From Micromonospora lupini (lineage in GTDB: Bacteria; Actinomycetota; Actinomycetes; Mycobacteriales; Micromonosporaceae): a stretch of 64,000 nucleotides of DNA. Below are positions 57,324-64,000 of the stretch, one piece after another (positions within the stretch are counted from its first letter, which is position 1; every line of letters begins with the position of its first letter). The stretch lies in contig NZ_JAPENL010000002.1 in NCBI RefSeq assembly GCF_026342015.1, forward strand, positions 1,183,001 through 1,247,000, read 5' to 3'. The translations under genes were made by a program, and so were the position numbers. Below the pieces are notes generated by a model that saw only the letters and a program-made list of their open reading frames with translations, did not search any database and had not been told where the DNA came from.

Positions 57324-58480
57324 ATCGTGGCGTTGGCCATGCCGCCGCCCTCGCACATCGTCTGGAGGCCGTAGCGGAGCCCGTTGTCCCGCATGTGCTG
57401 CAGCATCGTGGTCATGATCCGGGCACCGGAGCCCCCGAGCGGGTGCCCGAGGGCGATCGCGCCACCGCGCGGGTTGAGCCGCTCCGGGTCCGCCTCGGTC
57501 TCCGCCAGCCAGGCCAGCGGCACCGGGGCGAACGCCTCGTTGACCTCGTACACCCCGATCTCCTCGATGCCCAGCCCCGCGCGGCGCAGCGCCTTCGCGG
57601 TGGCCGGAATGGGCGCGGTGAGCATCGTGACCGGGTCGTCGGCAGCGACCACGGCGGTGTGGATGCGCGCCAGCGGGCGCAGGCCGTGCCGGCTGGCCCA
57701 CTCGGACGTGGTCACCGCGAGCGCCGCGGCGCCGTCGGAGATCTGGGACGCGGACCCGGCGGTGACGACGCCGTCGGTGCGGAACGGGGTGGCCAGTTCG
57801 CCGAGCTTGTCCAGCGAGGTGTCCCGGCGGATGCCCTCGTCGGCAGTGAACTTGCCGCCGTCGGCGAGCGGCACCGCCGTCAGTTCCGGGTCGAACGCCC
57901 CGGCGTCCTGCGCGGCGGCGGCCTTCTCGTGGCTGGCGAGCGCGAACTCGTCGAGCTGCGTACGCGAGAGACGCCACCGGCGGGCGATCAGCTCGGCCCC
58001 GACGCCCTGGTTGAACGGCAGCGGCGCGTCGTCGGCGAAGCCCTCGACACCCCGGTAGCGGGCGCGGAGCTGGTCGCTGAACGGCATACCGCCCGCCACA
58101 CTCGAACCCATCGGCACCCGGGTCATCGACTCCACCCCGCCGGCGACCACCAGGTCGGCCTGGCCGGAGAGGACTGTCGCGGCGGCGAAGTGCAGGGCCT
58201 GCTGGCTGGAGCCGCACTGCCGGTCCAGCGTGGTGCCGGGCACCGTCTCGGGCCAGCCGGCGGCGAGCACGCCGTTGCGGGCGATGTTCCACGATTGCTC
58301 GCCGACCTGGGACACGCAGCCCCAGAAGACGTCGTCGACCTGCGCCGGGTCCAGGCCGGTGCGCTCGGCGAGGGCGCGCAGCACATGGGCCGACAGGTCG
58401 ACCGGGTGGACACCGGCGAGGCTGCCCCTACGCCGCCCCACCGGGGTACGCACCGCGCCGACGATGACCGCGTCACTCAT
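57308..58480 (-). CDS. Acetyl-CoA acetyltransferase (thiolase)
   Basis: The 390-residue thiolase starts AVIVGAVRTPVGRRRGSLAG. The acyl-accepting C89 is in LDRQCGSSQQA, NEAFAP near 319 and GHPLGGSG hold the catalytic His (H346), and the second Cys C376 is in MCEGGGMA. It condenses or cleaves acyl-CoA chains in fatty-acid oxidation or polyester metabolism. The length is standard. No beta-oxidation partner is adjacent. Confidence 0.93.
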   Translation of the reverse strand: MSDAVIVGAVRTPVGRRRGSLAGVHPVDLSAHVLRALAERTGLDPAQVDDVFWGCVSQVGEQSWNIARNGVLAAGWPETVPGTTLDRQCGSSQQALHFAAATVLSGQADLVVAGGVESMTRVPMGSSVAGGMPFSDQLRARYRGVEGFADDAPLPFNQGVGAELIARRWRLSRTQLDEFALASHEKAAAAQDAGAFDPELTAVPLADGGKFTADEGIRRDTSLDKLGELATPFRTDGVVTAGSASQISDGAAALAVTTSEWASRHGLRPLARIHTAVVAADDPVTMLTAPIPATAKALRRAGLGIEEIGVYEVNEAFAPVPLAWLAETEADPERLNPRGGAIALGHPLGGSGARIMTTMLQHMRDNGLRYGLQTMCEGGGMANATIVELV

Positions 58481-58578
58481 GTTTACTCCCCGGTAACGTG
58501 GGCTGACCCGATCCTACGTCGTCGATCGACAGTCCGTCCGGCCAGGCGGCACCCGACCACCGCTGGCATGCTGGGCGG

Positions 58579-59007
58579 GTGAACGAGATCTCCTCGGGGC
58601 GGCAGTGGCGGGTGTCGGCGAACCTGCCGGTGGCGAAGCTGGCCGGCGCGGTCCTGCTTGTCGCCCTCGGCCTGCTCTTCGCCGACGGTGACGCGGTCCG
58701 GCTGGTGCTTGCCGTTCTGGCCGCCGCCATCCTGGCCGGCTGGGCGGTACGCGACCTGGTCGCACCGGTCCGACTGGCTGCGGACCCGACCGGACTCACG
58801 GTCATCCACGGCTTCGCCGGCAGGCGGAAGCTGCCCTGGCCGACGGTCGAGGCGATAAGCGTGGACCGTCGGCAGCGGCTGGGGCTGACGTCTGAGGTCC
58901 TGGAGATCGACGCGGGCGAGTCGCTGCACCTCTTCGGCCGGTACGACCTGGGCGCCACCCCGGAGGAGGTGGCCGCCGAGCTGCGCGCCGCCCGCCGATA
59001 CTCCTGA
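58579..59007 (+). CDS. Membrane-anchored bacterial PH-domain protein
   Basis: The GTG at 58579 gives 142 residues. Two close membrane segments (about 18-55: AGAVLLVALGLLFADG and LVLAVLAAAILAGWAV) are followed by a small beta domain: LAADPTGLTVIHGFAGRRKL, PWPTVEAISVDRRQRLG, then LHLFGRYDLG. This matches the bPH/CFP-6-type family of actinobacteria (low-molecular-weight antigen 6). Its function is unknown. Confidence 0.8.
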   Translation: MNEISSGRQWRVSANLPVAKLAGAVLLVALGLLFADGDAVRLVLAVLAAAILAGWAVRDLVAPVRLAADPTGLTVIHGFAGRRKLPWPTVEAISVDRRQRLGLTSEVLEIDAGESLHLFGRYDLGATPEEVAAELRAARRYS

Positions 59008-59011
59008 GCCG

Positions 59012-59923
59012 TCAGCCCAGCAGTTGGGCCGTTCGGAAGAGCACCAGGCCGAGAAGGATCAGCAGGATGATGGCGGCGCCCACGGCCTGCACAAGCGTGC
59101 GCCGACCACGTGGCGCGTACGCGAGCACCAGGGACATCGCCGCGCCGACCACCAGGCCGCCGAGGTGCCCGGGGATGGAGATGCCCGGCACGGTCAACGT
59201 GAACACCAGGTTGATCACCAGGATGGGGATCACCTGGGAGATGTCCCGGCCAAGTTTCCGCTCGATGATGATCAGCGCGGCGAAGAGGCCGAAGACGGCA
59301 GTGGAGGCGCCGGCCGTCGCCGAGTTCTGGGCGCTGAAGAGGTAGGCGGCCACGTTGCCGCCGAGGCCCGCGACCAGATAGAGCGCGCCGAAGCGCAGCG
59401 GCCCGAGGTTGGCCTCCAGCGACCTACCCAGCACCCACAGCGCCCACATGTTGAGCAGCAGGTGGATCACGCCGTAGTGCAGGAACATCGCGGTGACCAG
59501 CCGATACCACTGGCCCTCGGCGATGCCGCCGAGCGTGCCGTCGGGAAAGACCGCCAACCCGAGCACCGAACCCCAGTTGGTGAGCGGGGTGCCGCCGCCC
59601 ATCAGCCCGCCGAAGCCGGAACCGCCCACGGCCGCGTCCCCACCTCGGTCGGAGGCGATGGACAGCAGCATGACCAGCACGTTCAGGGCGATGATGCCCT
59701 TCGTGACGTAGCCGTGCCGGCCGGCCGTACCACCACCGAAGGCGGTACGTGCCGGCCGGACGGTGCGACGTCCCTCGTTGACGCACTCCGGGCACTGGTG
59801 CCCGACGGACGCCTCCCGCATGCACTCCGGGCAGATCGGCCTGTCGCAGCGGGTGCACCGGATGTAGGTCTCCCGACCAGGGTGCCGGTAGCAGACCGGG
59901 GTGGTCGGCGGGGACTCGCTCAC
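59012..59923 (-). CDS. Rhomboid-family intramembrane serine protease with N-terminal zinc-ribbon
   Basis: The 303-residue protein opens with a B-box-like zinc-binding segment: C11, H14, C23, C26, C31, C34, H42, C44 and C47. Six membrane segments follow. HLLLNMWALWVLG near 155 carries the rhomboid HxxxN motif, GASTAVFG near 205 the active-site Ser, and PGHLGGLVVG near 250 the catalytic His. It cuts single-span membrane proteins within the bilayer. The Zn-ribbon may bind partners. Confidence 0.9.
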   Translation of the reverse strand: MSESPPTTPVCYRHPGRETYIRCTRCDRPICPECMREASVGHQCPECVNEGRRTVRPARTAFGGGTAGRHGYVTKGIIALNVLVMLLSIASDRGGDAAVGGSGFGGLMGGGTPLTNWGSVLGLAVFPDGTLGGIAEGQWYRLVTAMFLHYGVIHLLLNMWALWVLGRSLEANLGPLRFGALYLVAGLGGNVAAYLFSAQNSATAGASTAVFGLFAALIIIERKLGRDISQVIPILVINLVFTLTVPGISIPGHLGGLVVGAAMSLVLAYAPRGRRTLVQAVGAAIILLILLGLVLFRTAQLLG

Positions 59924-60023
59924 CGGGCCGATCCTCCGTCCGCCACCGCGCGACGCACCGACGCTGGCCGGCGCGGTGCTCCGGAGCGCTCAATCATGCG
60001 AGCAAAGGTACCTCGCGGGTTCG

Positions 60024-60554
<531 letters not shown>

Positions 60555-60671
60555 GGGTACTCCTCACTCGTTGGTCAGTTCCATGCGGATCCTCCCATGT
60601 GCCCGATCTGGCATCGCGGAGGCATCCGTTGGTGGAGGATGACGAAGGAACAACTCCCAGGAGGTAGGACC

Positions 60672-61415
60672 GTGTTTGGAATCGGGCGGCGTCAGTCCCA
60701 GGGCCAGCTCGCCAAGGCTGAGCTGAACCAGAGCATCAGCCACCTGATGCAGGCAGCCAACCACGCGGCCAAGGGCGCAGGCGCATCCGTCGGTCCGCGG
60801 GTCCAGGTGGCCCGGGGCTACGTGGGGCCGGCTGCGGTGAAGGTGCGCGACCGCGCGTCGACCGGCTGGGGAACCACACTCACCACGCTGGCACCGCTGG
60901 CGGCGGCAGCCCGGGACGGCGCCGCGCAGGCAGGGCCGCTGACCAGGAAGGCCAAGTCGAAGACCATGCGGATCACCGGTAAGAAGAAGCAGCCGCGCCG
61001 TCGCGGCTCGATGATGACCGGCCTGCTGGCCGCGGGCGCCATCGCCGGCCTGGCCGGTGCGGTCGCCCTGCGTCGCCGCCGGGAGCAGCAGGAGTGGGCG
61101 GAGTACGACCCGACCCGCACCCTGGAGCCGATGCGCGACGAGGTCGACTCGATCGAGGTGCGCACGCCGGCCGCGACCAAGGGGACCGACGGGTCCGCCA
61201 TGAGCGGCGCGGCCGGGATGACCGGTGCGGGCAGCTCGGCGGTCGCCGGGGGCAGTAGCGCCAGCACCACCGCCCCGGCCAAGCAGACAGGTGTCCGGCC
61301 GACCGACAAGGTCCCCTCGGTCGCCGAGGGCGCCACGGACGTCACCGGTCGGCCGACCGACGACCTCACCAAGGCGCTGGGCAAGGACACGGCCCGCACC
61401 AACGGCCGTCGCTGA
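60672..61415 (+). CDS. DUF5324-like membrane-associated protein
   Basis: AGGAGGT lies 7 bp before the GTG at 60672. The 247-residue protein has a helical N-terminal part (LNQSISHLMQAANHAAKGAG, VGPRVQVARGYVGPAAVKVR), a basic segment KKKQPRRRG and one membrane span (MMTGLLAAGAIAGLAGAVAL). The charged and then Ser/Thr/Ala-rich tail carries EYDPTRTLEP. The arrangement matches DUF5324-type proteins of actinobacteria, function unknown. It is divergent from the cyclophilin gene. Confidence 0.75.
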   Translation: MFGIGRRQSQGQLAKAELNQSISHLMQAANHAAKGAGASVGPRVQVARGYVGPAAVKVRDRASTGWGTTLTTLAPLAAAARDGAAQAGPLTRKAKSKTMRITGKKKQPRRRGSMMTGLLAAGAIAGLAGAVALRRRREQQEWAEYDPTRTLEPMRDEVDSIEVRTPAATKGTDGSAMSGAAGMTGAGSSAVAGGSSASTTAPAKQTGVRPTDKVPSVAEGATDVTGRPTDDLTKALGKDTARTNGRR

Positions 61416-61518
61416 CCCCCGACACAGCAACGCGGCGAGCGCCGGCGACGCGGGTTCTCCCCGCTCGTCGGCGCTTTCGCGTGGAGCGGCTCGCCCCGCG
61501 CGAGCGGAACCCTCGCAA

Positions 61519-61551
61519 GATCCACTCGGGTTTCCTGAACACGAGTGGATC
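61519..61551. repeat. GATC-ended palindrome, probable terminator
   Basis: GATCCACTCG and CGAGTGGATC, perfect 10-bp arms with a 13-nt spacer, between convergent genes. The arm start matches the element at 45459 (GATCCACTC). Confidence 0.75.
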
Positions 61552-61584
61552 AGGGTGCGCGGTCGGGCGGCTCCCGCCGCACGG

Positions 61585-62733
61585 TCAGAGCCAGCCGTTG
61601 CGGCGGAACCAGCGGTAGAGGGCCAGGGAGACACCGAGCATCAGGGCCAGGGCCACCGGATAGCCGTACGTCATCTTCAGCTCGGGCATGTTGTCGAAGT
61701 TCATGCCCTCGACGCCGGCGATGGAGGTCCAGACCGCGGCGATTGCCGCCCACGCGGCGATCTTGCGCATGTCGTTGTTCTGGTCGACGCTCACCTGGGC
61801 CAGCCGCGCCTGAAGGATCGAGTTCAGCAGGTCGTCGTACGAGTTCACCTGCTCGACGGTGCGGCTCAGGTGGTCCTGCACGTCCCGGAAGTACTTACGG
61901 ATCTCCTTGGGCACATCCCGGTTCATCTGGGAGGTCAGCGACATCAGCGGTCGCTGCAACGGGATCACCGCCCGCTTGAACTCCACCAGTTCCCGCTTCA
62001 TCTGGTAGATCCGCTGGATGCGGCCGTGGCTGTTGCGGTCGAAGACCTCGGCCTCCAGCACGTCCAGGTCGTCCTCGAGCTGCTCGGCCACCTCCAGATA
62101 GAGGTCGACCACCCGGTCGGTCACGCCGTACGCGACCGCCCACGGGCCCTGGAGCAGCAACTCCTGCTTGGTCTCCAGGTCGGCGCGGACCGGGGAGAGC
62201 CGGCAGGCGTCGCCGTGCCGGACACTGATCAGGAAGTTCGGGCCGATGAAGAGCATCACCTGGCCGGTCTCGACGACCTCGGAGGTCTCGGTCAGCTCGG
62301 TGTGCTCGCAGTACCGGGCGGTGCGCAGCACCAGGAAGGTCACGTCGCCGAAGCGCTCCAGCTTGGGCCGCTGCTCGGCCTTCACCGCGTCCTCGACGGC
62401 CAACTCGTGCAGGCCGTACGTCTCCGCGATGGCTGTCATCTCGGCCAGCTCCGGCTGGTGCAGACCGATCCAGACGAACCCGTGCTCCTCCCGGCGTGCC
62501 GCCTCCAACGCGTCCGCGTACGTCCAGTCGCCGGGCTGCCGCTTGCCGTCGACGTAGAGCGCGCAGTCGACGACCCCGCTGCGGCCGGTGCCGCTGGGCG
62601 ACGGAGTGGGCGGCGATCCGTCGGCGTTGAGCATCCTGGTCACCGCCCGCACCGGGGACGGCCAGGCCCGGGGTCGCAGCACCCGGGACGCGTTCGGCGG
62701 GGCCGTCCGGCCCCGCTCTGCCCGATCCGTCAT
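61585..62733 (-). CDS. corA: CorA-family magnesium/cobalt channel
   Basis: The 382-residue protein has a large cytoplasmic funnel domain (FVWIGLHQPELAEM, VEDAVKAEQRPKLERF, VLMLF-like strands). A long coiled helix (LARLAQVSVDQNNDMRKIAA region) follows. Two C-terminal membrane segments have the selectivity motif GMN in GVEGMNFDNMPE near residue 342. The terminal loop RWFRRNGWL ends the second span. It forms a pentameric channel importing divalent cations. Confidence 0.92.
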   Translation of the reverse strand: MTDRAERGRTAPPNASRVLRPRAWPSPVRAVTRMLNADGSPPTPSPSGTGRSGVVDCALYVDGKRQPGDWTYADALEAARREEHGFVWIGLHQPELAEMTAIAETYGLHELAVEDAVKAEQRPKLERFGDVTFLVLRTARYCEHTELTETSEVVETGQVMLFIGPNFLISVRHGDACRLSPVRADLETKQELLLQGPWAVAYGVTDRVVDLYLEVAEQLEDDLDVLEAEVFDRNSHGRIQRIYQMKRELVEFKRAVIPLQRPLMSLTSQMNRDVPKEIRKYFRDVQDHLSRTVEQVNSYDDLLNSILQARLAQVSVDQNNDMRKIAAWAAIAAVWTSIAGVEGMNFDNMPELKMTYGYPVALALMLGVSLALYRWFRRNGWL

Positions 62734-63015
62734 CGCGACACCTCCCCGCGCTCGCCTGCGGCTTGCAGGCTACGCCGATGGTCGCCATCGGCAGGTGTGA
62801 CGGCGGTCGCGGGTGCGGCGCCGGGCGGGCCGGGCCGTATCGGGGGGTGAAGGACGACACGGCCCACCCGGCGCCCGTGGGGGCGGGGGTTGTGCTGCAC
62901 GCGTGGCCCGAGGTGGCGGCGGGGCGGTGATCCTCGCTACACCTGACGGGTGACGCTCGCAGCATTGTGAGCCGCCGGCCGCCCGCTGGGGAGTCCCGGG
63001 ACGGCCGGCATCGTC
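62734..63015. other. Intergenic region upstream of corA
   Basis: No gene is seen. It should hold the corA promoter; I do not recognise an M-box riboswitch. Confidence 0.5.
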
Positions 63016-63039
63016 GTTCTGTCGGGAACCCGACAGAAC
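63016..63039 (-). terminator. Terminator of the aminotransferase gene
   Basis: GTTCTGTCGGG and its perfect complement with a 2-nt loop, directly beyond the stop at 63041. Confidence 0.75.
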
Positions 63040-63040
63040 A

Positions 63041-64000
63041 TCAGCTCCGGATGGCCTCGACGGCCGCCGCGAGCCGACGGACACCCTCGTCGATCTTGTC
63101 GGCCGTCACTGCCGAGAAGGCCAGCCGCAGGGCGTGCCGCCCACCGTCGAGAACGAAGTCGCTGCCCTTGACCACGGCGACCCCACGCTCGGCCGCCGCC
63201 GGGGCGAGCCGGTCCACCAGCACGTCCTCGGGGAACTCCACCCACAGGAAGTAGCCGCCGTCGGGCTCCACGAACCGGGCCTGCGGCAGGTGCCGGCGCA
63301 GCGACTCGGCCAGCACCCGGGCACGTTCGCCGAGCGCCGACCGAACGGTCTCGATCGAGCGGTCGATGTCGCCGGAGACGCAGAACTGGTGCACGATCGC
63401 CTGCGACACCATGCCGGGCGAAATGTAGAGGCTCGTCGCGTTCTTGGCGATGTCGGCGATCAGATCAGCCGGGCCGACCAGGTAACCGACCCGTACGCCC
63501 GGGCAGACCGTCTTGGTGAAGCTCGACGCGTGCACGACCACGTTGCGGGTGTCCAGCGAGAGCATCGACGGCAGCGCCTCGCCGCGGAAGCGGATGTCCG
63601 CGTACGGGTCGTCCTCGAAGATCGTGAACTCGTACTCGGCGGCCAGGTCGAGCAGCTCGCGGCGCTTCTCCAGCGACAGCGTCATGCCGGCCGGGTTCTG
63701 GTAGTTCGGGATGACGTGCGCGAGCCGGGGGCGGACCCCGGACTCGAGCAGCTTGCGCAGCTCGGCGGTGTCCAGACCGTCCGGCTGGACCGAGATGCCG
63801 TGCAGCTCGCCGCCCATCCGCTGGAGGTTGAGCAGCGTCCGGTCGTACGTCGGACGCTCGACCACCACCGCGTCGCCGGGCCGGACCAGGTGGTCGAAGA
63901 GGAAGGCGTCGGCCTGGAGCGAGCCGTTGGTGACAAGCACCTGATTGGCTTCCACCCCGTGCTTCTCGGCGATCCACTTTCGCAGCGGAGCGTAACCGAC
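63041..64000 (-). CDS. PLP-dependent class I/II aminotransferase (5' end outside window)
   Basis: The 320 visible codons cover VLVTNGSLQADAFLFDHLVR, VVVERPTYDRTLLNLQRMG, HVIPNYQNPAGMTL, the aspartate strand FTIFEDDPYADI and the lysine region ASSFTKTVCPGVRVGYLVGP, where K forms the Schiff base with PLP. The set matches the MocR-like/2-aminoadipate (LysN) subgroup rather than aspartate aminotransferase. The C-terminal domain ends normally. Any N-terminal GntR-type DNA-binding domain would lie beyond the window edge, so a regulator cannot be excluded. Confidence 0.88.
   Translation of the reverse strand, partial: VGYAPLRKWIAEKHGVEANQVLVTNGSLQADAFLFDHLVRPGDAVVVERPTYDRTLLNLQRMGGELHGISVQPDGLDTAELRKLLESGVRPRLAHVIPNYQNPAGMTLSLEKRRELLDLAAEYEFTIFEDDPYADIRFRGEALPSMLSLDTRNVVVHASSFTKTVCPGVRVGYLVGPADLIADIAKNATSLYISPGMVSQAIVHQFCVSGDIDRSIETVRSALGERARVLAESLRRHLPQARFVEPDGGYFLWVEFPEDVLVDRLAPAAAERGVAVVKGSDFVLDGGRHALRLAFSAVTADKIDEGVRRLAAAVEAIRS

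Noticed and set aside
62734..63015. M-box magnesium riboswitch before corA
   Set aside because: No recognisable M-box elements; only promoter-length intergenic DNA.

Overview
The window is high-GC actinobacterial DNA, most likely from the family Micromonosporaceae. The evidence is abundant GTG starts, a SARP/BTAD-NB-ARC-TPR regulator, a SigE-type sigma factor with a linked membrane protein, an IdeR-type iron box beside an FhuF-like gene, and GATC-ended intergenic palindromes of a kind I associate with Micromonospora. The genus is inference. Most of the window is ordinary chromosome, with three accessory-looking blocks.

Layout. 1-6.5 kb: an XRE regulator divergent from an SDR oxidoreductase, an exported sulfatase, an AraC regulator divergent from an alpha/beta hydrolase, a small lipoprotein and a charged helical protein. 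6.6-16.6 kb: a type IV secretion-like locus. A muralytic enzyme and a lipoprotein are transcribed leftward. A tightly packed rightward operon encodes a ParA-like protein, a small pilin-like protein, VirB8-like and VirB6-like proteins, VirB4 split over two genes, a VirD4-like coupling ATPase and a DUF4913 protein. No relaxase or integrase is visible, so this may be a fixed secretion machine rather than a mobile element. 16.7-17.9 kb: a beta-propeller-like lipoprotein.

18.2-24.3 kb: an uncharacterised operon with a small helical protein, a GT4 glycosyltransferase, a HAD protein of the RNA-repair-associated type, a nucleoside-hydrolase-fold protein that has lost its aspartate metal cluster, a second HAD-like protein with an RDG motif, and a NUDIX hydrolase. 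Together they suggest synthesis, remodelling or sanitising of a nucleoside-like molecule. This is one of the two candidates for an undescribed system. 24.4-33.3 kb: a lone hemC, a secreted TAP-like peptidase, an AfsR-like regulator, a membrane protein, a decayed AraC-type fragment, and a sigma factor with its membrane partner.

33.4-36.0 kb: the clearest mobile structure. A 53-bp perfect direct repeat of the 3' part of tRNA-Arg(ACG) bounds about 2.5 kb. This island carries one gene, an AIPR-family protein (abortive phage infection family) with an N-terminal nuclease-like motif. It also has near-identical 18-bp palindromes inside both ends, a replacement tRNA terminator, a palindromic operator candidate and a probable leaderless promoter. 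There is no integrase. It looks like a minimal defence island or satellite that depends on a recombinase supplied elsewhere.

36-64 kb: tRNA-Ser(GCT), a repeat-rich protein, a CPBP membrane protein, a flavohemoglobin, an XRE-peptide deformylase fusion, the iron-box-controlled FhuF-like protein, membrane and family 2 glycosyltransferases, a methyltransferase, a PEBP protein, a small secreted protein, tRNA-Ser(TGA), a quinone oxidoreductase overlapping soxR, a two-component system with a lipoprotein, a phosphotransferase, a thiolase, a PH-domain protein, a rhomboid protease, a cyclophilin, a CorA channel and a truncated PLP-dependent aminotransferase. All assignments come from reading motifs and context; no database search was run.
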